Shown one piece after another: positions 42,097-53,677 of a stretch of 60,000 bases of DNA (position 1 is the stretch's first letter; each line of letters opens with the position of its first letter). Position numbers and translations under genes: made by a program. The notes beneath the pieces were generated by a model. That model saw nothing but the letters and a program-made list of their open reading frames with translations. It was not told where the DNA came from and searched no databases. The stretch spans positions 5,768,001 to 5,828,000 of the forward strand of contig NC_088316.1 in the NCBI RefSeq assembly GCF_910592395.1, read 5' to 3'. Origin of the DNA: Lineus longissimus (taxonomy: Eukaryota; Nemertea; Pilidiophora; Heteronemertea; Lineidae).

Positions 42097-43737
42097 CAAT
42101 GGGTGATTTCAAAGTTGGTTTTGGTTATAACACTGAGATTTCGTGTTAATCTTAGTGTTAATCTTCGTGTTAATATGTTGCTATTTATCCTGCTATCAGA
42201 TTAAAACTAATACTTTGTTTTCTCTTAACACTTACAGTGACACTAAAACGAGAACTAATGACGAAACCGGAATGGAAATCTGGTAAAGCGTTAGTTCTAA
42301 CACCTAGACTTTGTCTGAGCCCGGTGTTTAAGTGTCACACTAACACCAAGAGTGCGATCTTAATCCCGGTTAGTGTAATGTTCTCCGCACAAGCAATGCA
42401 TTTTGTATTACCATAACCCTTATGCCTTAGGCATTAACAACTCATGTTACTCATGTTATGTCACAAGAGCATCAGGGGAACCGCTCCAGTGTATCTTCGG
42501 GACCTTTTGCAGGTTCAGCAGCCATCACGTGTTTTACGATCTTCTGATGGTTTGCTTTTGGTGCAGCCAAAAGGTAGGCTGGTGACTTATGGAGACAGGG
42601 CTTTTTCTTGTATTTCACCAAGCTTGTGGAACAAATTACCACTCAATTTAAGACAAATCATTAACACCCCTGTCTTCGTAGGGCATCTGAAATCCTACCT
42701 CTTTGCTCGCTACAATATGTAAGGTGTCGTTGATCACATTTTGTGGAGTCTGACACCTTAAATACGTTAATTTTGATTGATTTGATTGATTGAACAATGA
42801 ACAGATGACAAAGTTGGTGTTGGTTATCAACTAGCATCAGCTGGCTAGTTTTGGATTTTCAAATACTTTTTTCAGTGGTATTCTAGTCAGATATGGTGAT
42901 TACTGCTGTGCCCGGGGTTCTGCACAGAAGAAAGCTGATGTCGTTTCATGTAGTGAATGGCGTTTTATTCAAAAGCTGTAAAAATACACGACATTTAGCA
43001 CCAAATATATATACATCATAAGTTATTAGCAGAACTATTTTTGGCATGTTTGATTTTGGGCGTTATTCTCCCAACTAAAACATTCAACACAAACCCCAAT
43101 AATTTACCTGCTAAAGACAAGCAAGTCGCACCATGTTAATGTGATTTTGTTGATGTCCCGGTTTGGTGTTAAATTTATATGTATATCTAATTGCGGACTG
43201 TTAGACTGATGTCAACGTAAGTGTTAATCAGTTTAAGGTTTATTGTTGAAATTGTGATTATAATTGCTTTACGCTTCGTGGCAAAGTGACGAAAGTGCGC
43301 TCCAACACGAGACATTGCGAGAGCTTAACGAGGCGCGAAATACTAAAAAAAACCAGGCGCTAAATTTAAATATGAAAATAAATTGAAATGTCTATTTTCG
43401 CCAATATGTTTCATCGAAACAATTACTATGGAGAACATTAATTTGAATTGAATCCGTTGCATTTTCGGGCTTTAAAACATATTTTAATCTTTACACCAAG
43501 AAGCACATGTTTCTAAGTGTTAAGACAAGGTTTTATCTTAGTATGAGTTAAAATGTTTGATTGGCGCCAAAAGCATCACTTAGTGTAAGTGTAAAACCTG
43601 GTGTGATGCCAAAACCTTCTTTGAAATAGGAGTAAAGCTAATATTAAGCATTACACCTATATTCTACACCAAGCATGATTTCAATCTTGGTCTTATCCGG
43701 TCCCTCATCTTAAAACTGACTTTGAAATCACCCAATG
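42097..43737. mobile_element. MITE-like element 1, second copy, with LINE insertion and inverted core
   Basis: Same termini as at 30,344-31,566 (CAATGGGTGATTTCAAAG... and its inverse ending CCCAATG). It is longer because a LINE fragment (42,441-42,792) is inserted and because of about 80 extra bases near 43,430-43,505. The central segment 43,119-43,269 runs in the opposite direction to its counterpart in copy 1. Confidence 0.78.
42441..42792 (+). mobile_element. 5'-truncated CR1/L2-like LINE insertion with AACAA target duplication
   Basis: The plus strand encodes the end of a reverse transcriptase: RGTAPVYLRDLL, then TYGDRAFSCISPSLWNKLPL, up to the stop at 42,720. A hairpin AAGGTGTC...GACACCTT and a TTGATTGATTTGATTGATTG tail follow. 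AACAA flanks it on both sides (42,436-42,440 and 42,793-42,797). The empty site is preserved in gene copy 1 at about 30,683. It differs from the LINE family at 35 and 55-57 kb. Confidence 0.9.
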
Positions 43738-44712
43738 GGTGAGTTCACATTGCTGATTAAACCTGGTGTCAGGTGCTAGTGTAACAGATTTGTAGCAGAT
43801 ATGTTACACTAATTATAGATATGAACTGATTTGTGCTACATGTGTTTGTGATGTGGTTGGTGTAACTGATATTGGGTGATTCTCAAGTAGGTGTTAGCCC
43901 GAGTGTTAACACTAAAGCCAGCACTAACCACAGAGTTAACATCAGAAATAAACTGATCACTCGGCGTTGGTGTTAAAAACAGGTGTTAGTGTGATATCAG
44001 TTGATAGACCGGTGTTAATGTCAACACCATGATGAAGAGGATGTTAACCTGAACCAAAAATTAAGGTGTTTAGGTTTAATATATAATGTTAATATATCTG
44101 TTAACCAGATTTTGAAACCGGTTTTAAGAAAGTTTTAAGCTAAAACCGGTATTTGACTCCCAACATGTTCTTGGTTAAAACTGTCTTGAAACTGTCTTTA
44201 GACCGATTTAAGACAAGTTTTAAAACTCTGATAAAACTTTGGAAGTTTTAATCTGAACAGAGAGCTAAAAGTTTTGCACAAATGCACTACCAAATGTACA
44301 TGGTCGGTTTTAAGTCATAGAACTTTAGACTGTACTGAGGTCAAATATCAGAATAAAACCAACAGACATGTTTGCTCTATCAGAAAGAGTTACTGTTGCT
44401 CAGCAAAGAGGGGACAACTTTGAAAGAAAGCCTCCCTTCAGCGGAGAACCAATTGAGGGGCATTTAAGATTAAACCAGCGCATGATGCATGAGAACTGGT
44501 TCAGCAAATCCTTGAGTTTTAGCCTGGTTTTATCTTAGTTTTATCTAAGGTTTTATCTCGGTTTCAATCTAGTCTTAATCCAAGGGCAGTTTTATGTGGT
44601 CGAATTAAGACCGAGAGTTGGTTTTAAACCGAGATAAACTTGGTTTTAACTCGGTTTTGTCTTAAACCCAATACTTGACCTCAACCAAGCTGAGTTGTGA
44701 ACTCACCCATTG
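43733..44712. mobile_element. MITE-like element 2, second copy
   Basis: Terminal inverted repeats CAATGGGTGAGTTCACA and TGTGAACTCACCCATTG are perfect over 17 bases. TA follows at 44,713. It is shorter than the copy at 31,564-32,865, which contains an internal tandem duplication. Confidence 0.75.
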
Positions 44713-44836
44713 TATTACGTAAAGACGATTTCGGGCATGTGCGTTGGCTTTCTCGTCGTTTGTCATAGAATTGAAATGGGTCGCACAAGGGGTGATTGAC
44801 GATAACTGGTTGTTGATATGAATTACATTGACTCAC

Positions 44837-44885
44837 CAATAAACAGAATGTACAATGAGGTTTTCTTACGATTACTTGCATCTTG
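44837..44885 (-). CDS. Candidate 49-nt exon 2 of gene copy 2
   Basis: Minus-strand segment between ATTAATTGCAG and GTGAGTCAATG, the same length and splice signals as 32,995-33,043. Two substitutions were noticed between copies. The phase was not resolved. Confidence 0.5.
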
Positions 44886-45227
44886 CTGCAATTAATTTCA
44901 TCGCCTCGTCTTTAAATTAATCAGTGCCGAAACATGGAACCTGATGTCTCCAAAATATGACTTTGGAAAGGATCCGGTGTGACAGCGGATATAGTCCCTC
45001 TGGAGTCATAGTCCGGTAGCATTGTATTTGACAAATTAAGCAGCATGATCTATTGTACCGCTAACCCTAACCAAAACATTTAGCAATGCGGGCTATTGTT
45101 ACACGGACTATCAGCCCTAGGACTACTATCCCTTGCACAGCGGGTTATTGGTGCAACGGTGAGTATTCTCAGGATAGTCACTCGCTTGGTTGTGAGACTT
45201 TCTTTGGGTGCAACAGCAATGATTTAC

Positions 45228-45543
45228 CAACACATACATGTACTTTCTTCAGCCACATCCAGACGTTTATCTCCCCGGCTCTGAATAAATACAGCTCACA
45301 CGTTTCCCCAAGTGGTTGAAAGTTGAAGCTCGGTGATCGCTCCTCTAGAGATGCTCTAACTGAACATTGTAACAATGAGCGGGCGTATGACTTGTTGGAA
45401 GATGAATAGGCAGAATTTGGTCTTGACTTTTGGAATTGTTCAGACATAATTCCAGATTCACAGATGCCACATAGATAAGACCCGATAATGTAACACACCA
45501 ATTGTTTAATGGCAGACATGATGATGATTACATAAAGAGCCAT
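45228..45543 (-). CDS. Candidate first exon of gene copy 2: signal peptide and PAN/Apple-like domain
   Basis: The minus strand starts at the ATG at 45,543. A hydrophobic N-terminus (LVCYIIGSYLCGICESG) precedes the same PAN-like pattern as in copy 1: SLLQCSVRAS and SFNFQPLGETCELY. The donor is again GTAAAT-like (intron from 45,227) or GTACAT. A two-codon length difference from copy 1 near the start keeps the frame. The conserved Cys and SFN positions support a secreted or surface protein. Linkage to the terminal exon is inferred from the conserved order. Confidence 0.6.
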
Positions 45544-47889
45544 ACTTCACGTGTGCACTTTTAGCCTTTTAGTTTGGTTATAAGACCGGACCCAGAACAT
45601 CATTTACCATTACACCGCGTTGCTCATACTTGAAAATGAAACTGGTATGAAAGTTTCAAGTGTCCTGGGATGGGATATCCCAGGGAACAAAGGATTCTGC
45701 TATGCACTTTTAGACTCTGAGGTACTGACAGTCATGGCCAATACAGAACAAGACACTATGATCGGTCAGAATCTGATAGGAACGAACGTGTTTCCGAGGG
45801 ATCCTTTTCTACTTCTCAACAGTATCGGATCTAGATTGTTTTTACACCATTTTCTACACTTGGGTGCACTCGAATTGATACCGGTGTAACATCTGTGGTT
45901 GTTCCCCATGTTTCAGTGTTTCCAAACAATAGGCAGCTAGAGAGACCATGACTTTTCAATAGGGGGGATACACAGAAAAACTCGTCAATCTATTTTTGAG
46001 CGTTCCCAAACAATGAGGGGAAACACTCAAAAACAGAAACACTCAAAAACATTACACCGGGCCTGGTGTCATAACTCTTTTGTGCCGCCTCAAGTTAGAG
46101 ACAAGACCACCATTGATTTTCCAAGCCATTTCCAGTTATTTCAAATGCCCGCCGTCAAATACTGCGTAAGGTTGTGAACCTGAAATTCGGATATGATATA
46201 CGGGTTAGTCTTGGGAGTAACTAATGCGATTTAAACTGGTAGTTGACCACGTATTTTTTTTTAAATTGACAAGTTTGACACAAGTGGACAGTTTTACCCA
46301 TTTCGGCCATTTTCACTCCAAATTTGATTGACGCCCCCTATTGCCAGGTTGTCAAAATTCAAAATTAATGTTTTACCAAACAATTTATTTATATCTGTAG
46401 ACTTGCCACCGCAAATACTTTTTCAATACCTCTCCAAATATGTTCTTGATAGTTAAAAACATGCACTGTCTTATTGATAGGCCTGGACCCTCCAACCTAT
46501 GAATATAATTCATTGGTGGTATTGTCTCGTTAAAACGTCTTGTCATGCGGGTTTTCATTTTACTCAGTGGCCATGACGTTAATAGCTGGGCGTACGTAGA
46601 TCATGTTCTTAATAGTGGGATATGCTATGATCTTTCAAAGTAATCTTTTCTGAGGTTTTGACCATCGTTTGTGCATCCCTCTGTGATGTTTTCAACTCCT
46701 ACGAACCAGTGAAGTGCGACAATTGAACTGGCTTCTGTCCTAAGTATTCTCCAGCCGGCCAAAGCAGGATACAAGCTCTCCAGAATATAGTTGCTCGATA
46801 TCTTACTAAAAGAAGAACTCGTTGATGGGCGTAACAACTAGGTCAGCTCAAGTTATCCTAAACATCTCAGGCAGCACTAATGGGTAACGACCGAACTCGT
46901 GAAGGCAAAATTCCATTCCGACATAACTCGGCAGAGCTAACATAGAGATGGAACGCATATAATAGAGGTAAACGAAATGGTTATTGACGGAGTGATTGAT
47001 CTGATGATCGATACTATTATCGATCAGTGCAGGCTCACAAATGTATTGTCATCTGCAACAAAATTAAAAACAGTGCAAAGCCAACATTCAAATCATTTTT
47101 CAATAGGCATGGGGCCAATTTGTAAAGCTAGAAATACTATAAAATATTGATCCTAAGCTGCGCCAGCATGCTTGCTTTCAAAAACAGATCTACATGTAGT
47201 AACCGTGCGCAATTTTTGCACGGTAGCATTTTAGGACGCTGTTTGGTCACAATGAATGATGTATTTGATATCGTCTGATCGTCTTAAAGGAATAAGAGCA
47301 GGAGCCTGGGGTCCAATTCTAGTAGTTTCCAGTCGATTTCGATATACACGTATAGGCAAAAGAATGTCATTTTTGGCGGCCATTTTGAACTCCAAGATGG
47401 CGGCCATTATAGCGTCCTAGCATTTTGGCAATAGGCGGTTTTTAAAACTTCTAACGGCATTTGGAACCACTCCTGAAAATTTTTAAAACTGTAACCGAAA
47501 GACGCATATACAGCCACTTTTGCAAACACAAGCTGACGGACTAAAAATTCCAATGATGATATTGTACATCCACGTTTGCATTACATATCAATATAACAAG
47601 TCATGCCTATTTCTATATCTAAGACTTGAAACAAAATTGGCAAATTGTGGAACCGTTTCAAAAAATGGTTTCCAATAAACTATGAGAAGTGCGTATGATT
47701 TGCCTTGCACTCAAAACCTCAATGGCAAGTTTGTCCAACCAATTACGGTTGCTCAACTCTTTAGAAAAAAAACACAATTAATTACCTTAGTTATCATGAG
47801 TTATATAATATTTCATGAAAATGAGCAGAAACTTATAGCGTTTGTATATAAGTCTACACAACACTATTGCAAGTCTGTTGAAATTTATA
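45544..47889. other. Upstream flank of gene copy 2 with extra insertions
   Basis: The sequence is homologous to 33,540-34,760 but holds at least two extra blocks, about 45,885-46,065 (bounded by ACACCGGG-type words) and about 46,100-46,540. From about 47,340 to the pogo element the sequence is not shared with copy 1. It includes GGCGGCCATTTTGAACTCCAAGATGGCGGCCAT, an inverted-type repeat around 47,375. No gene was recognised. Confidence 0.45.
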
Positions 47890-50229
47890 CTGTAGTTTCA
47901 TGAAAATAACACCACTTCATTAACAGCCGGTGTCGCCGCCCCTGACTCATAGGGTGGCGAACAGAGCTGTTGAGAAGGCCGATCATTGGCTGGGATTCCA
48001 GAGAGGGTTGTCCAGGCCTCATATCCAATATACTTCAGTTTCGAGTCCAATCCTTATTGTTTGGGTTGTTGAAACCGATTCGTAGGTCTCCTATGAATGG
48101 GATAATGGGATCGGGCCTTCGGCCATTGTACTGAGTGTCCCAGAACATTTTCAACTAATCGTCATTGGTAGTGTAAAGGGTGTCCCAGTGCTAATGGCTG
48201 ATAGTGTACAGGGTGTCCATGAAAAAAGTCCAACTGACATATTGGCTTCTGCTGGTTTTAGGGACTGACCTGCCCTTTCAAAGTGAGGCACTGCTCAGGG
48301 AGGTAATGGAGTATGTCTTCGGGTCTTATCATCCCTTATCAGCTTCGGGCTTTCAAAGATACTTTGCAGTGCGAAATTGGTAAGAATGAGAAGTTGTCCG
48401 TCACATATCTGGAGACAACACCGAACATCCCTCTGAATGTACAGTCTTGTCCAAAGTGATCAGTGAAGGAAGAAAAAAGAACGATGCAAATCCCGATTCA
48501 ATTTTTTTTCAAAGCTAAAGATACACATTATTAGATTGTCCAGCTTTCAGAATCGTACCCACAATCATTCACAACACCCACAATCAATTCAAGTCCATCA
48601 CAATGTCCTCCTCGACTACATTCACGAACTCTGGTCCATCCACGGCAGTCTCCTCTTCTTCCTCCAAGATAGCATGTGGTCCAGCTTCGATTGGCCTTGG
48701 TCGAAACGATGCTTCAAATCAGTTGACGATAACGTCCTCATCAACACCATCCCATGCATCTCTGATGATGTTGGTCACGTCTCTCAGGCCGATGTGAGGG
48801 AAGTCTCCTCGTCCGTCCGTGTGGTCCTTCTTCCACGATTTCCATTGTCGCTGTACGTGACATTTGAAGGACTTCATGACTGCAACGTCTAACGGTTGTA
48901 CGAGGGATGTGCAACCAGCAGGTACGTAATACAGGCTACCTCTCATGTCGCGGACTCTCGTCCGGAAGTTCTCTGTCCGGTGGACCCGATAATGATCGAC
49001 GATTAACAGGAACTGGTCGGTCTCGTTGTCGGTGACGTGGGGTGATAGGACTTCATCTAACCAGTGGTGCGCCATTTCCTCCCTCATCCAACCAGTTTCC
49101 GATTGGGTAACCTTTACATCTGCTGGCGGGTTGTCTTGTAGGGCTGCAAACACCCGGACGAAACCTTTTCTTGGGAAGGTGATGTGCGCCGGCAACTTTG
49201 CTCAAGAGGCTGCGATGCAGAGGGTGACGGTGTATCCAAGCTTGGTATTGGACCTGGATGATCGGACGTCTATGGCCTTCTCCCCCGTGGTGTAGGCCGT
49301 GTACATGGTTCTCATATCAAACAGGACAAAGGTTTGGTCCATGTTAAAGAAGAACCGTATCTGTATATCATATCGATCGATGTTCCCAGTAACTGCATCT
49401 CGGAAGGTCTGGATCCTTGCAGCAGCATCAGCGGGGACGGTCGTTGTATTCTTAGTCACCTTCCGTAGGGACACGTGGCGTCTCTTCATCAAGCACTCCA
49501 CCCAGCCTATGGATGCGTTGAAATCCCATAGCTGAGGGCGACAATGCTGAATCCTTTCTCTGACATCTTGGGCTAACTCATTCCACCAGCTTTGCCACAC
49601 TACCAACGCCTTATCTTGAATGTCGAGAACGGAGACTGCGAGGCGACACTCTCTCATCTGCTGCAGCCATTGGTAAAGCTGGTCCTCAACCTGTGGCCAT
49701 AACGGATCACGGGGCTCCATCACTGTCTTCTTCCGGCCATGCCCTTGTTCTTGCTTCTGCTCGAGGTCCTCAGATTCCACCTTCTAAACGTCTCCCAGAA
49801 AAACAGAGGATGAGCTCCTCGTTTTTCTTCGGAATTTCGTGACTCTTATCATTGCCTGAATCTCACTTTGCTTTACTAATGCAAGCATTCGTAGATTTTC
49901 CTTCAGAGTTTCAATAAGGACTTTTTTGTTTTGGGGGGTTTGGATCAATCTAAAAGGTGCTTCAGTTTTATGAGACAACCTGTATAAACGGTCGGCGAGT
50001 GACCTTACCATTTACGTCATTCCACATGCGCACTCATCGACCAGTAGGCTCACAACACTTCGAATCAATAGGGCTGCGGTAATAAGTGGTTTAGCGTAAC
50101 CGTGACAGCTCGGCTGAGCCATCACAAGGGCCAGCGAAGTCACTCATTGGTTACCTCTGGTGAATAGACTCGAGAGAAGAGGCCGGGCCTTGAATATCCC
50201 GAAGTGGTGTTATTTTCATGAAACTACAG
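47890..50229 (-). mobile_element. Pogo-like DNA transposon, complete, 2,340 bp
   Basis: The ends CTGTAGTTTCATGAAAATAA (47,890) and TTATTTTCATGAAACTACAG (50,229) are perfect 30-bp inverted repeats continuing ACACCACTTC. Each is flanked by TA (47,888-47,889 and 50,230-50,231), the duplication expected of the Tc1/mariner/pogo superfamily. The transposase lies on the minus strand and contains stops. The perfect inverted repeats indicate recent movement, perhaps in trans. Confidence 0.92.
48584..49786 (-). pseudogene. Pogo-like transposase with in-frame stops
   Basis: One minus-strand frame holds the whole reading: a CENP-B/Tc5-type helix-turn-helix (VEDQLYQWLQQMRECRLAVS), then a DDE_1 core. The core has Asp in FFNMDQTFVLF, Asp in LIVDHYRVH and the last acidic position in VQPLDVAVMKSF. 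An acidic tail (AILEEEEETAVDG) follows. The frame is broken by TGA at 49,199-49,201 and TGA at 48,719-48,721, while sense coding clearly continues beyond both. A TAG at 49,784 limits the start; the first N-terminal helix-turn-helix usual in pogo was not recognised upstream, though the same frame is open from 50,011. No frameshift was seen. Confidence 0.87.
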
Positions 50230-50231
50230 TA

Positions 50232-51072
50232 TTCACTCAGCTCGCATTTGGACAATGGGAAGGGGCGCAAGGCACATGTTCATTTTGTTTACAATATTGG
50301 TGATGTTATGATGAAGCAGATTTCTTTGTTTTCGAATTCAAGACCAAAAGTGTTATTCGAGGGGTACTTACTGTATGACAATGCCATAACATTAGAGTGG
50401 GTGATTCGCCTCCTCACCCACCATGATTGTCAATCCAATTAATTTAATGTAAACAAGAACACGGACATCAACCGGTCAACAGCCAAATGTCCTGTTCCAT
50501 GTCTGGGCGTGACTCTTACACTACGGTGACTACCACTCGCAGAGAAATCGGTAAGACGGATGAGCATAAGTTTATTTTACGTTCAAACTAGTAGCGCAGC
50601 CTGGGCGAAACATTTCTAACCAATCGCACCAAAGGTAATAACCCTTACGTTCCCGGACGGTTCGAATATATGAGACATTTACTCAGCAAGTTCTTTTTAA
50701 ACGTGGCGTTATACCACGTGGTACGCCTACCCCACCCTCACCGGGTCCCAGACGAACTTGGCCTCAGAGTCCAGATTCAAATTGGTACACAACATGCACC
50801 GTGCTAAAGCCGGTGGCGTTGTTGTTTACCGCCATATTGTTAATAAGCCATGATACGTCAAACACAAGTTTTCGTGGTGCCCCCCTGCAGCGCCACGTTA
50901 TTTTTAGACGGAAACCACCTATGCCACGAGGTATTTTCAGAAAGAAACTCCTCAACCCCGTGGGTGATCATCAAATACAAATTTCTCAGTCTCCTAATTT
51001 CTGTATGGATTTCTATGAGGCAAGGGGAAAATATTCATTTTATCGACTGTGGAAATAATAACTTCTAAAGTA
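50232..51072. other. No gene recognised
   Basis: Spacer between the pogo and Tc1 elements. Only short open frames are visible, with no similarity I recognise and no repeats noticed. Confidence 0.45.
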
Positions 51073-52740
51073 CACTGTTGGGCAAAATGGTTGTCACCCC
51101 TGCGATGGCAGATATGATTTCATATCCATTTTTAATTTATTTTGATATGGTTAACATTAATGAGTGGAAACTTTGCAGTTGTATACACATGGTATTAACG
51201 GGTGTTTTTGGACCATAAACTTGCACATGTTTGCCATCAATTGCTTATTAATTGACATTTTATCTACAGAGGCTCAGCAGGGACCTAAACTATGGAAAAC
51301 ATCTTTGCCACTGTTTCACTCTGTTCTCTCCATCTGACCAGATTTGATTGTCCAAATTGATAGGAATTGCACAATTGGGTAATTTCTCACTGCTTGCATA
51401 ACTAATATCGCATATTGTTCCCCCCCCCCCCCCCCCTGGGCTGCAATGAGCGCTGCAATTCGTCGGGACATGCTTGTAACGAGGCTTTGTAACCTTCGTT
51501 CGGGGATTTCGCCCCAAATACGGACAATTGCATCTCCAAGGTCGGCAAGGTTCTGAGGCTGAGGGTCCAAATTTTCGAGTTCTCTGCCGATATGGTCCCA
51601 CAGGTGCTCTATGGGGTTCATATCCGGGCTGTAAGGAGGCCAGTCCAGACGGTTGACGTCTTGTTCGTGCAAGAAATTATTCACTATTGCTGCTCTGTGG
51701 GGTCTGGCGTTGTCGTCTGCTAATGTCCAGTTGTTGCCGAAGTGGGCCCTTGCTTCTGGCAGCACGTGATCTCGGAGGATCTCCAAGTAGAGGAGACCGT
51801 TTACATTTTGCTCTAAGACGCGGAGTGCAGTTTTTCCATGATAGTGAATGGCGCCCCAGATATGGACTGAACCACCTCCAAATGGAACACGCAGGCCAAC
51901 ACAGTCTTCCCGAAGCTGCTCGCCTGGTAATCGACGAACTCTGACCCTGCCATCAACACGGAACAGCAAGAAACGGGACTCGTCACCAAAGACGATGTGG
52001 CGCCACGTTTCGTCCGGCACGTCAGCATGCGCTCTCGCCCACAGAAGCCGTCGACGTTTTGCCGCATCTGTCAATTTTGGACAGACTACCTGCCTTCTTG
52101 CATGATACCCGGCAGCAATCAGCCTACGGTTTACCGTTGTCCAACTAGCGTCAACATTATCCAGGTTGTGCAAGTCATTGCGCAGCTGTGTCGTCGTTGT
52201 CTTACGATCTGCACGGCAACGACGCAAGAGATGACGGTCGTCTCTTTCATAAGAGATGCGAGGACGACCAGTAGATCTCCCAACGTTAACAATACCGTCC
52301 TGTCGCCACTTCGAATTTCACCTGTGCACCGTCCTTTTCGAAAGTCCCATCACTTCGGCGATGGCGCCAGGACCTTGCCCGCTGCGCCACCTTCCAATGG
52401 CCTCACCTCGCTGAATTTGGCTTTATGGGCCGGGCATGACAAGTTCTGCATTCGCTGGTCAAGAAAATCCAATAGGATTGCGTTGGTTAACCACGAGAAT
52501 GCACGAACGCCAAGTCGGCTGTGGACTAGGCATAGGACCGAAAGGACATGGTCAGCAGAAGCACTCCTTTTATAGTGTCTTATTACATCACACGACTGCC
52601 ATACCCTGTGACAAAATTGAATTAGGTCTCTCATGTCAATTTCAATCTAAGAATGAAAGAAACCTGACCATGATTGTGGAGAAATATGGATATAAACCTG
52701 AAACTCACAATTGGGGTGACAACCATTTTGCCCAACAGTG
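51073..52740 (-). mobile_element. Tc1-family DNA transposon, complete, 1,668 bp
   Basis: The ends CACTGTTGGGCAAAATGGTT (51,073) and AACCATTTTGCCCAACAGTG (52,740) are perfect 28-bp inverted repeats (extending GTCACCCC). They are flanked by TA at 51,071-51,072 and 52,741-52,742. The transposase gene is on the minus strand. Confidence 0.95.
51420..52437 (-). pseudogene. Tc1 transposase with two stops and a poly-C slip
   Basis: From the ATG at 52,437 the minus frame reads MPGP, then TAA (52,423-52,425), the paired-like helix-turn-helix (AIAEVMGLSKRTVHR), then TGA (52,318-52,320). An uninterrupted catalytic domain follows: FGDESRF, LADDNARPH and DMNPIEHLWD, with 34 residues between the second and third catalytic residues (DD34E). 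Near the C-terminus a run of about 16 C residues (51,421-51,436) has slipped and replaced the usual end with an unrelated tail. The DNA-binding half is broken and the catalytic half is intact. Confidence 0.93.
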
Positions 52741-52742
52741 TA

Positions 52743-53208
52743 TTGTTGTGTGTTTTTACTTCCCGTTTTGGCCGGCAAACTTCATCTCAAGGAGCTAGAT
52801 GCACTGTGTATTTGCTATATGAGTGCCAAATGTATAAGCAGTTGTATAGCCTACCTGACACCGTGTGTATAGTCGCGTGCAACGAAATATTTGCTCTAAC
52901 GAAAGCGAAAATATTGTGTTATGCGTGGCCTTTTCCAGCCACCGTAGGTAAACATACAGGACGCAAATATTCATTGATGCTATCCATAATTTGATGTGTT
53001 AATGTCTACGGCAGCAAATACCCAACACGTTCACGCAATACGTTGTAAACTGCTTCCCTCCACCAAGCACGTAGAGGTTAAAGTTGACAGAATGGTTTAC
53101 CAGAGATCGCTGAAGCTGTCCATACAATCACCACTACCACGGATATTTTTATCTTTTTTGTCTCAGAGATCACGTATGATGTGCATCATATGATGAACGC
53201 AAAGGACA
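52743..53208. other. No gene recognised
   Basis: Short open frames only. The downstream part of the GPCR fragment (sixth and seventh membrane segments) might be expected here on the minus strand but was not found. Confidence 0.4.
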
Positions 53209-53677
53209 CTAACATAAGCCTTTTGGTAAAGCGTTTGGGTCTAATTTTCCTGATTTTTCGTCTTCGCCGAGTTTATTCCTATTGGACGCAGTCACCTGAA
53301 TGACGCCCCATAAGATTAGAATATTAGATATGAGGATAACAGAGAATGGAATGAATACCAAGACAGTAGACTGATATACCGCTATGATTACTTCCACCCA
53401 GGGATACTCTTTGACACTAAGGACAATACTATCGATGTTACCCTCAATTAATCGGACTTAATGTTAACATCATGTTGATATTAACAAGACATATAGACAA
53501 TGCAACAATCTTCCTTGCATGTGACACTGTACACAGAGATTTTGCTTTCAACGGGTACATGACTGCGCACGCGCGATCAGCAGAATAGGCGGCAAGTGCA
53601 CGCCTTGATGACGCAGCACTGGAATAAGATGAATAGTTCACCCATCTGATGATTAAAATCACAAAGTACATTAGCAA
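53209..53677 (-). pseudogene. Rhodopsin-like GPCR fragment: transmembrane segments 3-5
   Basis: The minus strand at 53,677-53,444 gives the end of a third membrane segment with a DRY-like box (SADRACAVMYPLKAK), then TVSHARKIVALSICLVN as the start of segment 4. A single-base frame change then leads into EYPWVEVIIAVYQSTVLVFIPFSVILISN, a typical fifth segment, and a loop (QVTASNRNKLG) before the stop at 53,209. A possible first segment (YLLNKWSEFVSIIEIFGNVIS) lies at about 54,430-54,530 in yet another frame. The frame changes and missing segments 6-7 point to a decayed gene; introns might explain some but not all breaks. The closest recalled relatives are large invertebrate peptide-receptor-like families. 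Confidence 0.6.

Noticed and set aside
51687-52575. Plus-strand frames up to 192 codons opposite the Tc1 transposase
   Set aside because: Antisense shadows; the DD34E motifs are all on the minus strand.
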